A DNA stretch of 57,191 nt from a virus, in the IMG/VR virus record IMGVR_UViG_3300028394_000089, positions 1 through 57,191 of that record, one strand, 5' to 3'. This document shows, piece by piece, positions 25,628 through 33,372 of the stretch (its first letter is position 1; every line of letters begins with the position of its first letter). A model generated the notes under the pieces. The model was not told the DNA's origin. It saw only the letters and a list, made by a program, of their open reading frames with translations, and did no database searches. The translations under genes and the position numbers were made by a program.

Positions 25628-26281
25628 ATGGCTTATTTGAATATTCCAATTCCACCTATAGAATGTTACGTTAGAGGTAATTTTTTAAGAAATCAACAGG
25701 ATTCATTCGATAAAAAATTCGAATGTTATATTTTTGGAATGAGTTCCATTCCCAATAAAACCCCGTTATTTCATTTTATGATGAGTGATGGCGGGATATG
25801 GTGGAGGATGCCATTACATGCATTTTGCTGGAAAGAAGACGCACAAGAACAGGAGTTAGACGAAATTGTTCTTTGGGATTCTTACTCCTACTATGTTTCT
25901 ATTACTCAATTTCCAATGTTAAAAAATTCTCCAGTGCAATTTATAAGTAGGCGTAAAAATAAATATAAAGGTAAGATTATTTTTACACTAGACTGGGGCC
26001 AGGAAGATAGAACTATTCCATATGTTGGATTTTCTGAACATCCTTCTCAACATAAATGTGGACATTTTATTATGATGGATAATGGCAATTACGCTATACA
26101 ACCAAATAATAGATTATTAGTTTTTGATAGTACTTTTTATACGAATAAAAAGCAGTTAATAGAAAGAAAATATAATTCACAAGAATGGTCTTCCGAAGGC
26201 AACCCTAAATGGATGACCCCAGATAGTGATAACATATCATTTGATTTTATAAATACAGAAACAAATGAAGATAATATTTGA
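25628..26281 (+). CDS. hypothetical protein
   Basis: A 217-residue protein rich in aromatic residues (GGIWWRMPLHAFCWKE, LDWGQEDRTIPYVGF). No catalytic motif is recognised. It overlaps the next gene by 17 nt, so the two are co-translated and probably act together. A TATAAT-like box lies 9-14 nt upstream, shared with the divergent minus-strand promoter. Confidence 0.6.
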   Translation: MAYLNIPIPPIECYVRGNFLRNQQDSFDKKFECYIFGMSSIPNKTPLFHFMMSDGGIWWRMPLHAFCWKEDAQEQELDEIVLWDSYSYYVSITQFPMLKNSPVQFISRRKNKYKGKIIFTLDWGQEDRTIPYVGFSEHPSQHKCGHFIMMDNGNYAIQPNNRLLVFDSTFYTNKKQLIERKYNSQEWSSEGNPKWMTPDSDNISFDFINTETNEDNI

Positions 26282-26843
26282 CCATACAAATGGGGAGTTT
26301 AATAAAAATGGAAATTCTTTACTAGAAGTTTTTGCTATAAAAGAGGACGAATCTGATGAATATATGTTTAATAATGGATGGTTACCATTTCAAAATAAAT
26401 GGTATCAAACAAGGTCTTCAAGATTAAAACTCGCCACAATATCAAAAAGAAGAAACAAAGAATTATCAAAAATTAATATATCATATTGTAAGAATGTTTT
26501 TGATATAGCTGATAAAGCAATTAATTATGAAAAATTTGATTATAATTATTTAAAAGACTATCTTAAATTAAATCATTTTAAATTTTTTTTTGATGATTGT
26601 TTTTGTGGGGTTGTTAATCTGGTTGGCAACATTCCATATTATACATTTATGATCTGGGATGAATCTCATAAAGATCATTCTTATGGCACGTTATCTTTTT
26701 ATTATCTTATAGATAAATTATATAATGAAGGGCATGAATATTTATATACATCCGAATATTATCCCATTTTTTCTTATAAAAAAACTTTACCAGGTTTCGA
26801 ATGGTGGGATGGAAAAGATTGGACTACTGAAGATAAGTCTTGA
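26265..26843 (+). CDS. putative GNAT-fold, arginyltransferase-like protein
   Basis: A 192-residue protein. The segment WLPFQNKWYQTRSSRLKLAT recalls the YxxRSSR region of protein arginyl/leucyl-transferase C-terminal domains. SYGTLSFYYLIDKLYNEGHEYLYTSEY resembles the GNAT core where the substrate tyrosine-rich strands lie. If right it would transfer an acyl or aminoacyl group to a protein or metabolite. The resemblance is by eye only, and the catalytic residues are not certain. Confidence 0.4.
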   Translation: MKIIFDHTNGEFNKNGNSLLEVFAIKEDESDEYMFNNGWLPFQNKWYQTRSSRLKLATISKRRNKELSKINISYCKNVFDIADKAINYEKFDYNYLKDYLKLNHFKFFFDDCFCGVVNLVGNIPYYTFMIWDESHKDHSYGTLSFYYLIDKLYNEGHEYLYTSEYYPIFSYKKTLPGFEWWDGKDWTTEDKS

Positions 26844-26868
26844 TTTAGAATTCAGTTAATTATATTAT
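26840..26868 (+). promoter_or_regulatory. sigma70-like promoter before thyX
   Basis: TTGATT (26840-26845), 17-nt spacer, TATTAT (26863-26868), 8 nt before the ATG at 26877. The -35 overlaps the upstream stop codon. Confidence 0.55.
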
Positions 26869-26876
26869 ATCCAACA

Positions 26877-27557
26877 ATGAGTAATACTGTTGAGTTAATT
26901 GGTTACTATGGTTCAGACGACGTTCACGCTTGTTCAGCTTGGACTTCGACAAGTAGAGAAATTACAGAAGAAAAGCGCGCGCGAATTCCAAGTTTATTAA
27001 AAATGCTCGCGGAAGCTGGGCATCACACTCCATTTGAAAAATCTTCATTACATTTTTTAGTTAACTGCGATATCGCTAGCCATATTCATTTGATAAAACA
27101 TCGCGTTGGAGTTTCCGTAAATGGAGAAAGTGCAAGATATAAAGAGATTAAAGAGGACAAATTTTATATTCCAAATGATTGGGTTGCACTAGATGAGGAA
27201 GACCCAGATGGTTGGGCTGGTAATTCTCATGAATCCATGTCTGTTTATAGTTGGGCTGGAGTACTTGAGGAGTACACCGAACAGGGAAATAAATATTATC
27301 ATCAATGTTTAAAAGATCTAACACCAATAATTGGACGTAAACGCGCAAAAGAAAGCGCAAGATATTTTAAAGGTTACAACTCACAGATTCAAGCAGACGT
27401 AATGTTTAACTGGAGATCATTCTATCATTTCCTAGAGCTTCGCAATAAAGAAGACGCTCAAAAAGAAATTCGAGAAATAGCGGTTAATATGCTAGAACTC
27501 GTAAGAAATATTGATGGTAATCCTTTTAAATATACCATTGAAGCTTTTGGATATTAA
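26877..27557 (+). CDS. thyX: flavin-dependent thymidylate synthase ThyX
   Basis: A 226-residue ThyX that converts dUMP to dTMP with FAD, methylenetetrahydrofolate and NADPH. The ThyX motif is KHRVGVSVNGESARY at 74-88; the usual first Arg of RHRxxSxxxxSxR is Lys74, a conservative change. HHTPFEKSSLHF at 49-60 and NWRSFYHFLELR near 180 are further family signatures. It is transcribed from its own promoter, with the -10 box 8 nt before the ATG. It uses dUMP from the dCMP deaminase (13810-14232). Confidence 0.92.
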   Translation: MSNTVELIGYYGSDDVHACSAWTSTSREITEEKRARIPSLLKMLAEAGHHTPFEKSSLHFLVNCDIASHIHLIKHRVGVSVNGESARYKEIKEDKFYIPNDWVALDEEDPDGWAGNSHESMSVYSWAGVLEEYTEQGNKYYHQCLKDLTPIIGRKRAKESARYFKGYNSQIQADVMFNWRSFYHFLELRNKEDAQKEIREIAVNMLELVRNIDGNPFKYTIEAFGY

Positions 27558-27599
27558 AATTAATTTTTAATTATACTCTTATATAAGATATTATATATT

Positions 27600-28085
27600 G
27601 TGGAGTTAGAACAGTTACTCAATGTAAAAGAACTAGCAGGGCTGAATTTAGAAATTATGTTCGGCGCTGTTCCTAGAAATTTAGTTGGTGATAATTCTAA
27701 AAAATTTAATAAGCGTAAAACAAAAAATTTATTTTATGTAATTTTTGGAGTTTTCTTAAAAGAATCTCATCAATATATAGTATTTTCTAGTGTTTTTAAA
27801 TCAAAACGCAATCGTCTTGATGGAAGTTTATTTGAAGAAATAATGGTTGATTCTGCAGTTTATGAAGATGAAAAGGATGTTTTAAATCATATTTATGATT
27901 TTATAAATAGTTTTTCAGACCATGACAGATTTATTAACGAAGAGATAGCTCAATTAGAAATGATGCCAGCACAAGAAGCATTTAATTACTTGGTACTATG
28001 GAATAAAGGAGTTTTTGATTACTTTAACGATCTATTGAAGACACAAAAGGTAAAAAAAAATGGATTGTTTAATCTTTTTAAGTAA
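27600..28085 (+). CDS. hypothetical protein
   Basis: A 161-residue protein starting with GTG at 27600. A TATTAT box (27589-27594) lies 5 nt before the GTG, which supports this start by the same geometry as other genes here. The fold is alpha-beta with an N-terminal helix and an acidic middle. No motif is recognised. It is followed 9 nt later by 28095. Confidence 0.6.
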   Translation: MELEQLLNVKELAGLNLEIMFGAVPRNLVGDNSKKFNKRKTKNLFYVIFGVFLKESHQYIVFSSVFKSKRNRLDGSLFEEIMVDSAVYEDEKDVLNHIYDFINSFSDHDRFINEEIAQLEMMPAQEAFNYLVLWNKGVFDYFNDLLKTQKVKKNGLFNLFK

Positions 28086-28094
28086 TATAAAGAT

Positions 28095-28310
28095 ATGTAT
28101 TGGCCGTGTATGAAAATATTTAAAGGTAGTGATACTTGGAAAAAATTACCTAAACAAATGAGGTGGAGTTTTCTTGGTGTGTGGAAATTAGAAGATTCTC
28201 AAATGCATTCTGAGCATCCCGAGTATAAACTTCAACCAAATATGAGTTATATTAATAAAAGAAAGACTGGATTTAAACCCCCAGTAAAACCCGAAGAATC
28301 AGAAGGTTAA
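28095..28310 (+). CDS. hypothetical small protein
   Basis: A 71-residue protein with a Trp-rich start (MYWPCMKIF, WKKLPKQMRWSFLGVWKLED) and a basic, proline-rich tail. No family is recognised. Its TAA shares a TTAA tetramer with the TAA of the convergent gene 28307-28648, a compact tail-to-tail junction also seen at 25087. Confidence 0.55.
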   Translation: MYWPCMKIFKGSDTWKKLPKQMRWSFLGVWKLEDSQMHSEHPEYKLQPNMSYINKRKTGFKPPVKPEESEG

Positions 28311-28648
28311 TTTTGATAAGTAATATAAGCCCAAATTTTTCCAGCACCAGTCGTTGGAGTAGCAAGTCTTACAGATGGGATTGGGGAATCTAAAAATGCT
28401 GGCGACATATAACCTGTAACACCAGTAGCCGTATAAAAAATATAATTATCATTAATTCCACCCCGTATAAACTGGGAATCATACCTACTTAAAAGAGATT
28501 CTCCTTGTAAATTAATAGTCGCAGTATTGCCACTGACATATGCTACGATTAAAGCGTTACGACTTAAGGCAGTATTAACCCAATCGCCAGTAAAAGGAAG
28601 TGATTGTCCAGTAGCTAAATAGTCAGTTTTAATTAAAAAGGAATTCAT
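28307..28648 (-). CDS. small virion-like protein (hypothetical)
   Basis: A 113-residue beta-rich protein (LFTGDWVNTALSRNALIVAY-like strands, GVTGYMSPAF, ending IWAYITYQN) with the composition of phage tail-fibre or decoration proteins. It is alone on the minus strand among plus-strand genes. A GTGTAATT motif begins 18 nt before its ATG, matching the candidate late promoter. Confidence 0.5.
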   Translation of the reverse strand: MNSFLIKTDYLATGQSLPFTGDWVNTALSRNALIVAYVSGNTATINLQGESLLSRYDSQFIRGGINDNYIFYTATGVTGYMSPAFLDSPIPSVRLATPTTGAGKIWAYITYQN

Positions 28649-28658
28649 ACTAGTCTCT

Positions 28659-28666
28659 AATTACAC
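28659..28666 (-). promoter_or_regulatory. candidate late-promoter motif (GTGTAATT)
   Basis: Minus strand TTTTATGTGTAATTAGAG, GTG beginning 18 nt before ATG 28648. Same motif set as 20711, 20748, 35342 and 45178. Confidence 0.45.
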
Positions 28667-28672
28667 ATAAAA

Positions 28673-28701
28673 TTGATAGTTTTAATTATAATAATTAATA
28701 T
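28673..28701 (+). promoter_or_regulatory. sigma70-like promoter deciding a GTG start
   Basis: TTGATA (28673-28678), 17-nt spacer, TAATAT (28696-28701), 5 nt before the GTG at 28707. The ATG two bases earlier is out of frame and closes at once (ATG TGA). Confidence 0.55.
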
Positions 28702-28706
28702 ATTAT

Positions 28707-29123
28707 GTGAAAAAAGAAAAAGCTAAAACTTTTTTAAGAGAAATATGTCGAGAATATGACGTTAAGGTTATATTTCGCAAATTAGGTAAAGACATAGATG
28801 GAGAATGCGACTCTAAGGCTAATTTTATTAATATTGATAAAAATTTAACTGCAAAAGAAATGGCTCAAGCGGTTTTTCATGAACTCGGCCACGTTTATTG
28901 TATAAGAAAAAGCATTTGGGAAAAATTTCATGAAGATCCAGAATACCCAGCTCTTAAGAGTTTTAAAGTAGAAAATTGGGTGGAATGGTGGGCTAAACGC
29001 GAATGGGATGCCCATGGAATGAGAAAAATATTTGGACAGTATCAATTTGTTTATCTAAAAAAGAATAAAAATGAATTAATAAAATGGTTTAAAAATCATT
29101 TTAACGCGCCAAGATTATCATGA
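28707..29123 (+). CDS. small metallopeptidase-like protein (HExxH)
   Basis: A 138-residue protein with HELGH at 58-62 in a helix preceded by AKEMAQAVF, as in ImmA/IrrE or SprT-like zinc peptidases. A third ligand could be Glu or Asp in WWAKREWDAHGM near residue 95-105. It may cleave a regulator or simply bind zinc; no substrate is evident. Start is GTG 28707, set by promoter spacing. It overlaps the next gene by 4 nt. Confidence 0.65.
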   Translation: MKKEKAKTFLREICREYDVKVIFRKLGKDIDGECDSKANFINIDKNLTAKEMAQAVFHELGHVYCIRKSIWEKFHEDPEYPALKSFKVENWVEWWAKREWDAHGMRKIFGQYQFVYLKKNKNELIKWFKNHFNAPRLS

Positions 29124-29389
29124 AGCATATTATTACTGAAACTTTTGGGGCTATAATGACAATTAGTTTTATGTTTTGTTATGTGCCACAAATCATAACT
29201 ATTTTTAAAAATAAATTTTCGCGCGGACTTTCCCTAGGGCTTATCCTTATGTCAATTTGCGGCTATATATCTGGAATGATATACATGTTTCTAACACAAT
29301 TTGGTATATGGTGGTTTTTAAATTATTGCGTTGGGCTTATAATGTGTGTAGTATTAGTCTACGCTTGGTTCAAATTTAGAAAAAATTAG
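29120..29389 (+). CDS. PQ-loop (semiSWEET-like) membrane protein
   Basis: An 89-residue protein with three predicted transmembrane helices (about residues 6-26, 38-58 and 64-84) and a PQ motif at Pro23-Gln24 in helix 1 (FCYVPQIITIFKN). The following segment, SRGLSLGLILMSICGYI, is typical of SWEET/PQ-loop proteins. SemiSWEETs dimerise and transport sugars. In a phage it could move a sugar or small solute across the host membrane, but transport is inferred. It overlaps the upstream peptidase gene by 4 nt. Confidence 0.75.
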   Translation: MKHIITETFGAIMTISFMFCYVPQIITIFKNKFSRGLSLGLILMSICGYISGMIYMFLTQFGIWWFLNYCVGLIMCVVLVYAWFKFRKN

Positions 29390-29407
29390 TTCTTTAACAT
29401 TTTAATT

Positions 29408-29482
29408 GGGGGTGCAGCACGAAGGTGGTGCAGTCGGTTTACATCCGAAAGGTTGAGATTTCGAAATTCTCCACCCCTACCA
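29408..29482 (+). tRNA. tRNA-Val (UAC)
   Basis: Cloverleaf with acceptor GGGGGTG/CACCCCT (G1-U72 wobble), D stem GCAC/GTGC, anticodon loop TTTACAT (anticodon UAC) and T-loop TTCGAAA, with an encoded CCA at 29480-29482. One T-stem and one anticodon-stem mismatch are present. Confidence 0.8.
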
Positions 29483-29588
29483 TTTTGGGTTAATTTTATA
29501 AATGGAGCCGACATTCTTTTTCTAGGGAACCCCCTAGGAAGAGTTAAAATTAGTCCAGAGCAGTCGCGGGTAAACTGTTCACTATTTA
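29483..29588 (+). other. spacer between tRNAs with two hairpins
   Basis: No tRNA could be fitted. Two stems are visible: CTAGGG/CCCTAG (29522-29537) and GAGCAGT/ACTGTTC (in about 29557-29580). They may be processing elements or a degenerate tRNA. Confidence 0.35.
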
Positions 29589-29664
29589 GGGGTCTGGGGC
29601 TGCTAGGCGTGGCCACCAAGCTTGCACCTTGGTTTTCAGATCGGTTCGAATCCGATAGACTCCA
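29589..29664 (+). tRNA. tRNA-Ala (UGC)
   Basis: Acceptor GGGGTCT/AGACTCC with the alanine identity pair G3-U70 (29591/29661), anticodon stem CCAAG/CTTGG with loop CTTGCAC (UGC), T stem ATCGG/CCGAT and discriminator A. The D stem is 3 bp, and the variable region is 7 nt, slightly long. CCA is not encoded. Confidence 0.85.
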
Positions 29665-29667
29665 TTT

Positions 29668-29739
29668 CCCCATGTATTCCAATGCAGAGAAAACCGCTTT
29701 AGAAGCGGCAAAGTGTAGGTTCAAATCCTACCATGGGGA
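29668..29739 (+). tRNA. tRNA-Leu (UAG anticodon), short variable arm
   Basis: Acceptor CCCCATG/CATGGGG, anticodon stem CCGC/GCGG with loop TTTAGAA (UAG), T stem GTAGG/CCTAC with TTCAAAT loop, discriminator A. The variable loop is only 5 nt, although bacterial tRNA-Leu has a long arm; the D-loop lacks the usual GG. Identity as Leu rests on the anticodon and A73. Confidence 0.65.
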
Positions 29740-29748
29740 CTTTTCTTC

Positions 29749-29776
29749 TTGATTTATAAATAAATTTGCTTATAAT
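29749..29776 (+). promoter_or_regulatory. sigma70-like promoter
   Basis: TTGATT (29749-29754), 16-nt spacer, TATAAT (29771-29776). Predicted start is about 29783, just before a 10-codon mini-ORF (29788-29820) that overlaps the start of the gene at 29810. Confidence 0.6.
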
Positions 29777-29787
29777 GAATAAAACGT

Positions 29788-29820
29788 ATGAAGCAAGTGC
29801 TCTACTACAATGAAACCTAG
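29788..29820 (+). CDS. possible 10-codon leader ORF
   Basis: ATG 29788 begins MKQVLYYNET and stops at TAG 29818-29820, overlapping the ATG at 29810 of the next gene in another frame. It is the first start codon after the promoter. It could be a leader for translational coupling or attenuation, or chance. Confidence 0.3.
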   Translation: MKQVLYYNET

Positions 29821-30016
29821 AAAAACAAGAAAGCCTAGAAAACCTAATAATCTCAGTGAAAAAGAATACATAAAACTTTTTGCTGAGGTTCTAATTTGGC
29901 TTTCAGAGCAGGAAGAGTGGACAAAGATGGTAGAAAATTTAAATAAAGATTATGTACATAAACAAATAGAAGTTGAAACACTACTTAATTTAATGTTTGA
30001 TTTAGATCCTTTTTGA
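29810..30016 (+). CDS. hypothetical small basic protein
   Basis: A 68-residue protein. The N-terminus is strongly basic with repeated KPRK units (RKTRKPRKPNN), followed by two helices with an acidic end. Basic repeats suggest nucleic-acid or protein binding. It ends 1 nt before the AAA+ ATPase gene, so the two are probably expressed together. Confidence 0.55.
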   Translation: MKPRKTRKPRKPNNLSEKEYIKLFAEVLIWLSEQEEWTKMVENLNKDYVHKQIEVETLLNLMFDLDPF

Positions 30017-30017
30017 T

Positions 30018-31163
30018 ATGAAAAAATTCTTTAAATTACCTAAAAATAAAACTCCAGAGATAACTTTGGCAGGACTTTTTAGTTCTGAATTTGTCAACCC
30101 ATTAGCTTTAATTTCCGCGCTGTATGGCGGAAGCCTTCCAAGTTATAAAAGATATCGTGAAAATTTTTATAAGGATAAAGCTATTGATTATTTGATTAGT
30201 AATGGTGCGGAAATAATTCAAACAGCCGAAGAAATTCAAATTTCAAAAAAAGTTCAAGATGATGAGGATGGTTTTGTTATCGGTGAGGATTTTATAATTC
30301 CTAATATGGATAATGAGGAGGGCTATTTATTTTTTTATAAAGATAATTTTATTCAGTTAGTCGTTAATGATACAAAAAAAGATAAAGATAAATGTAAATT
30401 ATCATTTTACTACCCAAACGATCACGAATGTATAAGCGAAGAGTTTCATAAATTTTTGGTAATAGACAATTCACCGAATATCTTTATGGTGAATCAAGAG
30501 TATGGACAATTTACATTTTCAAAATTCAATATTAATTTGCCAGATACATTTAATCTTGCTTTAAATTATGGAGATGATTTCCCAGAAATTAATGATAAAT
30601 TGATTGATGCCTTACATGATAATTACTCTGGACTTTATATGTTGCACGGACTTCCAGGAACTGGAAAAACAACTTATATACGTTATTTAGCATCTGTTTT
30701 AAAGAAGGATGTAATGTTTTTTCCGACTTCATTTGTGAACGAGATTACAAATCCAGCTATTTTAAATCTTCTTCGTAAGAAACAGGAGTGCGTTCTTATT
30801 TTAGAAGATGCCGAAAAAGCTTTAACTAAACGTACTTTATCAGATGAGCCTTCATTAGTGTCTACACTTTTAAATATGACAGATGGTATTCTTGGCGACA
30901 TTCTCAAATTAAATGTTATAGTAACTTATAATTGTGATCGGCAAGATATTGACGAAGCCCTATTAAGAAAAGGGCGTTTGAAAGCTGAATATTCTTTCCA
31001 GGGTCTCGAAAAGAAACACGCTAAAAAACTTATTGATCATTTAAATTTAGATATTGAAGCCAAAGACGGGATGACTTTAGCAGATCTTTATTATGCTAAA
31101 AGTGATGAAAAACTGATTGGGAATGTAAAGTATCTTGAGAAACCCGCTATAGGATTTAAATAA
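30018..31163 (+). CDS. AAA+ ATPase, BCS1/phage type
   Basis: A 381-residue AAA+ protein. An N-terminal domain of about 190 residues precedes Walker A GLPGTGKTT at 211-219 and Walker B VLILEDAEKAL at 259-269 (Glu263/Asp264). The sensor-1 strand (NVIVTYNCD) and an arginine-finger region (ALLRKGRLKAEYSF) follow. Similar AAA+ proteins in large phages have unassigned roles in protein remodelling. Together with the MoxR protein it makes two AAA+ remodellers in the window. Confidence 0.85.
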   Translation: MKKFFKLPKNKTPEITLAGLFSSEFVNPLALISALYGGSLPSYKRYRENFYKDKAIDYLISNGAEIIQTAEEIQISKKVQDDEDGFVIGEDFIIPNMDNEEGYLFFYKDNFIQLVVNDTKKDKDKCKLSFYYPNDHECISEEFHKFLVIDNSPNIFMVNQEYGQFTFSKFNINLPDTFNLALNYGDDFPEINDKLIDALHDNYSGLYMLHGLPGTGKTTYIRYLASVLKKDVMFFPTSFVNEITNPAILNLLRKKQECVLILEDAEKALTKRTLSDEPSLVSTLLNMTDGILGDILKLNVIVTYNCDRQDIDEALLRKGRLKAEYSFQGLEKKHAKKLIDHLNLDIEAKDGMTLADLYYAKSDEKLIGNVKYLEKPAIGFK

Positions 31164-31164
31164 T

Positions 31165-31302
31165 ATGAAAAAGAAAACCGTAATAAGCCCCAATAGAATA
31201 GTAAGAAAGAAAAAGTCAACAAAAATTGATCCACCAAAATCTTCGCTGGAAAAATGGTCTTTGTGGCTTACCTCCAAATTAAACTATCTATTTGGTAAGT
31301 AA
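31165..31302 (+). CDS. hypothetical small basic protein
   Basis: A 45-residue protein (ATG 31165), starting MKKKTVISPNR and ending YLFGK. The N-terminal 20 residues are strongly basic, and the rest is an amphipathic Trp-containing helix. It lies 1 nt after the AAA+ stop, and its TAA overlaps by one base the ATG of the phosphoesterase gene. This tight packing supports that it is a real gene. It might bind nucleic acid or membrane. Confidence 0.55.
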   Translation: MKKKTVISPNRIVRKKKSTKIDPPKSSLEKWSLWLTSKLNYLFGK

Positions 31303-31964
31303 TGATACTTGTTATTTCAGACATACATCTTGGTAGCCCAATTTGTCAAGCTGAACTAACATTAAAGGTATTAGAAGACTCCGAATACGATAAATTAATT
31401 GTTTGTGGGGATATTTTAGATTCCTATAATATCCATAGACTTTGCAAAAAGCAATGGAAAGTTTTGTCTGCTTTGAGAAAAATATCAAAAACTAAAGAAT
31501 GTATTTTTATAAAAGGTAATCACGACCAACATTTAGAAACTATTAGTGCGCTGCTAGGTTTTGATTTTAAACTTGAGCATATAGAAACTATAAATTCTAA
31601 AAAGTTTTATTTTGCTCATGGTGATAGATGGGATTATCTTATACAGTTAAAACCTTATCTTGCAGAGGTCGGAGCTGCAATTTATTACTTTCTTCAAAAG
31701 TTGGATAAAAAACAAACGTATACAAGAAAATTAAAAAAGACTATAAAAACTTGGAGATCTTCTGCCGATAAAGTCATGCAAAGAATAGCGCATCATGGAA
31801 AAGATTTAGGTTGTAATACTGTTGTATTTGGACATACTCATATGCCAGAATATAAAATGATTGATGGGATCGAGTGCGTTAATCTTGGCTCGCAATGTGA
31901 TTTACCAGTAACTTACGCAATTATAAATAGTGCTGGATATATTCAATTGCAAAGTAAAGAATAA
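31302..31964 (+). CDS. calcineurin-like phosphoesterase, LpxH-like
   Basis: A 220-residue metallophosphatase with all five motifs: SDIHLG at 6-11 (Asp7, His9), CGDILD near 36, KGNHDQ near 68, FAHGDRWD near 103-110 and FGHTHMPEY near 178. The arrangement resembles UDP-2,3-diacylglucosamine pyrophosphatase and related diphosphatases. The substrate in phage infection is not known. It overlaps the preceding mini-gene by one base. Confidence 0.8.
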   Translation: MILVISDIHLGSPICQAELTLKVLEDSEYDKLIVCGDILDSYNIHRLCKKQWKVLSALRKISKTKECIFIKGNHDQHLETISALLGFDFKLEHIETINSKKFYFAHGDRWDYLIQLKPYLAEVGAAIYYFLQKLDKKQTYTRKLKKTIKTWRSSADKVMQRIAHHGKDLGCNTVVFGHTHMPEYKMIDGIECVNLGSQCDLPVTYAIINSAGYIQLQSKE

Positions 31965-31970
31965 AAACAG

Positions 31971-31998
31971 TTGATTCGGACGCAAAATATGATATAAA
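31971..31998 (+). promoter_or_regulatory. sigma70-like promoter
   Basis: TTGATT (31971-31976), 16-nt spacer, TATAAA (31993-31998), 6 nt before the ATG at 32005. Confidence 0.65.
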
Positions 31999-32004
31999 AG
32001 AAAT

Positions 32005-32790
32005 ATGAAGACCCTTGTTATCCCAGACGTTCACCAAGATATAGAGGGTGTTTTAAAAATATTTAAGGCTGAAGACATAGATTCTTTTGATGAAATCATT
32101 TTTTTGGGCGATTGGTTCGATTCTTTTCACGAGCCGCCTAGAGTCGCTAGCTTTAAAGATACCTGCTTGTTTTTAAGGGATCTGGTTTGGAGGAATAAAA
32201 ATAGTAAAATAATTTTTCTTGTTGGAAACCATGATCTTGCTTATATTTATAATAATAAAAAAAGTGGCTATACTAGTGTTGCGCCAAGTATAACCTATTG
32301 GTGTTCAGGAGTTACTAAAAGTAAAATTAGTACTTTTCGTCAAGTCTTTTACGATAAAGGTCTTAAAGATGACTGGTTTGTAAAAAATTTCAAAATTGCA
32401 CACTGTTCACAGGGGTGGATCTTTTCTCATGCTGGAATGGTTAATAGTCAGATACCATATGGTCATACCGTAAACCAGGTAGTTGATGAAGTTATACCAG
32501 ATGTTTGGCTTAACTTTAGAAACGTTGCTTACTGTCAGAATGCATTAATTTCTGCTATAGGTATTGCTCGCGGCGGTCAAGACAATACTGGTGGACTTTT
32601 ATGGCTTGATTACTATAATGAGTTTTTTGCTTCTCCAGATATTGGAAGGCAGGTTTTTGGACACAGTTATGTTCCAGAGCCAACCGCTACAGCATTAAAC
32701 ACTGAATATGAAAGTTGGAATCTTGATACTAATCTTAAAGACTATGCTATTATTCGTGATGGCCGTTTAACAACTCGTCGAATAACATGA
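32005..32790 (+). CDS. metallophosphoesterase
   Basis: A 261-residue calcineurin-like phosphatase. Motifs are IPDVHQD at 6-12, FLGDWFDSF near 36-44, LVGNHDLAY near 75-83, FSHAGM near 147-152 and FGHSYVPEP near 219. The family includes Ser/Thr protein phosphatases and Ap4A hydrolases; which it is cannot be told. It is the first gene of an operon with the HExxH protein (4-nt overlap) and several unknown genes. Confidence 0.8.
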   Translation: MKTLVIPDVHQDIEGVLKIFKAEDIDSFDEIIFLGDWFDSFHEPPRVASFKDTCLFLRDLVWRNKNSKIIFLVGNHDLAYIYNNKKSGYTSVAPSITYWCSGVTKSKISTFRQVFYDKGLKDDWFVKNFKIAHCSQGWIFSHAGMVNSQIPYGHTVNQVVDEVIPDVWLNFRNVAYCQNALISAIGIARGGQDNTGGLLWLDYYNEFFASPDIGRQVFGHSYVPEPTATALNTEYESWNLDTNLKDYAIIRDGRLTTRRIT

Positions 32791-33371
32791 ATAAAAATAT
32801 ACAAAAATTACTTGCAGATGTATCTATGCAATGCGTAGAGCATAAAATTAACTTTCGCTTGGAATATAAAAGTCAAGTGGACGAAGAGAATATGCCTTGT
32901 AGCGGATATTTTGATGAGGATAGCCTTGTGGTCGCAACCAAAAAGAAAAAAATGGAAGATTGGATAGACGTTCTTGTACATGAGTCTTGCCATTTAGATC
33001 AATTTCTTGCTGGCTCAAAAGTTTGGACTCCAGACTCAGAAGCTTTAAATATTGTTGAAGATTGGATTCATGGTAAAAATATTAAGAACAAAAAACTTAT
33101 TAAAGGATTTAGAAATGCTCTTGAGTTGGAATTAGACTGCGAAAAAAGAAGCGTCCAAAAAATAAAAAAATATAAGCTGCCTATTGATAGTAAAAAATAT
33201 ATACAAAAAGCTAACGCCTACTTGTTTTCTTACTTATATGCTTACGTTAAAAAAGCTTGGTATCCCAAACCCTATGAAAATCCTAAAATTTATTTGAACA
33301 TGCCGAAAGAATTTTTAAGTCTTGACGAGTATTTTACTTTAAGTACCCCATATTTTAAATATTTTTCTTGA
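32787..33371 (+). CDS. putative metallopeptidase (HExxH)
   Basis: A 194-residue protein with VHESCH at 64-69 in a predicted helix and ELELDCEKRSVQKIKKY near 113-128, whose Glu or Asp could be a third zinc ligand. YLFSYLYAYVKKAWY and a C-terminal helical end follow. Similar HESCHLDQ proteins occur in large phages but have no known function. It overlaps the phosphoesterase gene by 4 nt. Confidence 0.6.
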   Translation: MNKNIQKLLADVSMQCVEHKINFRLEYKSQVDEENMPCSGYFDEDSLVVATKKKKMEDWIDVLVHESCHLDQFLAGSKVWTPDSEALNIVEDWIHGKNIKNKKLIKGFRNALELELDCEKRSVQKIKKYKLPIDSKKYIQKANAYLFSYLYAYVKKAWYPKPYENPKIYLNMPKEFLSLDEYFTLSTPYFKYFS

Positions 33372-33372
33372 T

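Noticed and set aside
27148-27360. Minus-strand ORF opposite thyX
   Set aside because: It mirrors a strongly conserved thyX reading frame, has no promoter or ribosome site and low-complexity composition.
29386-29752. ORFs of about 100 codons across the tRNA cluster on both strands
   Set aside because: They lie over the tRNA-Val, tRNA-Ala and tRNA-Leu structures; the translated tRNA is not a protein.
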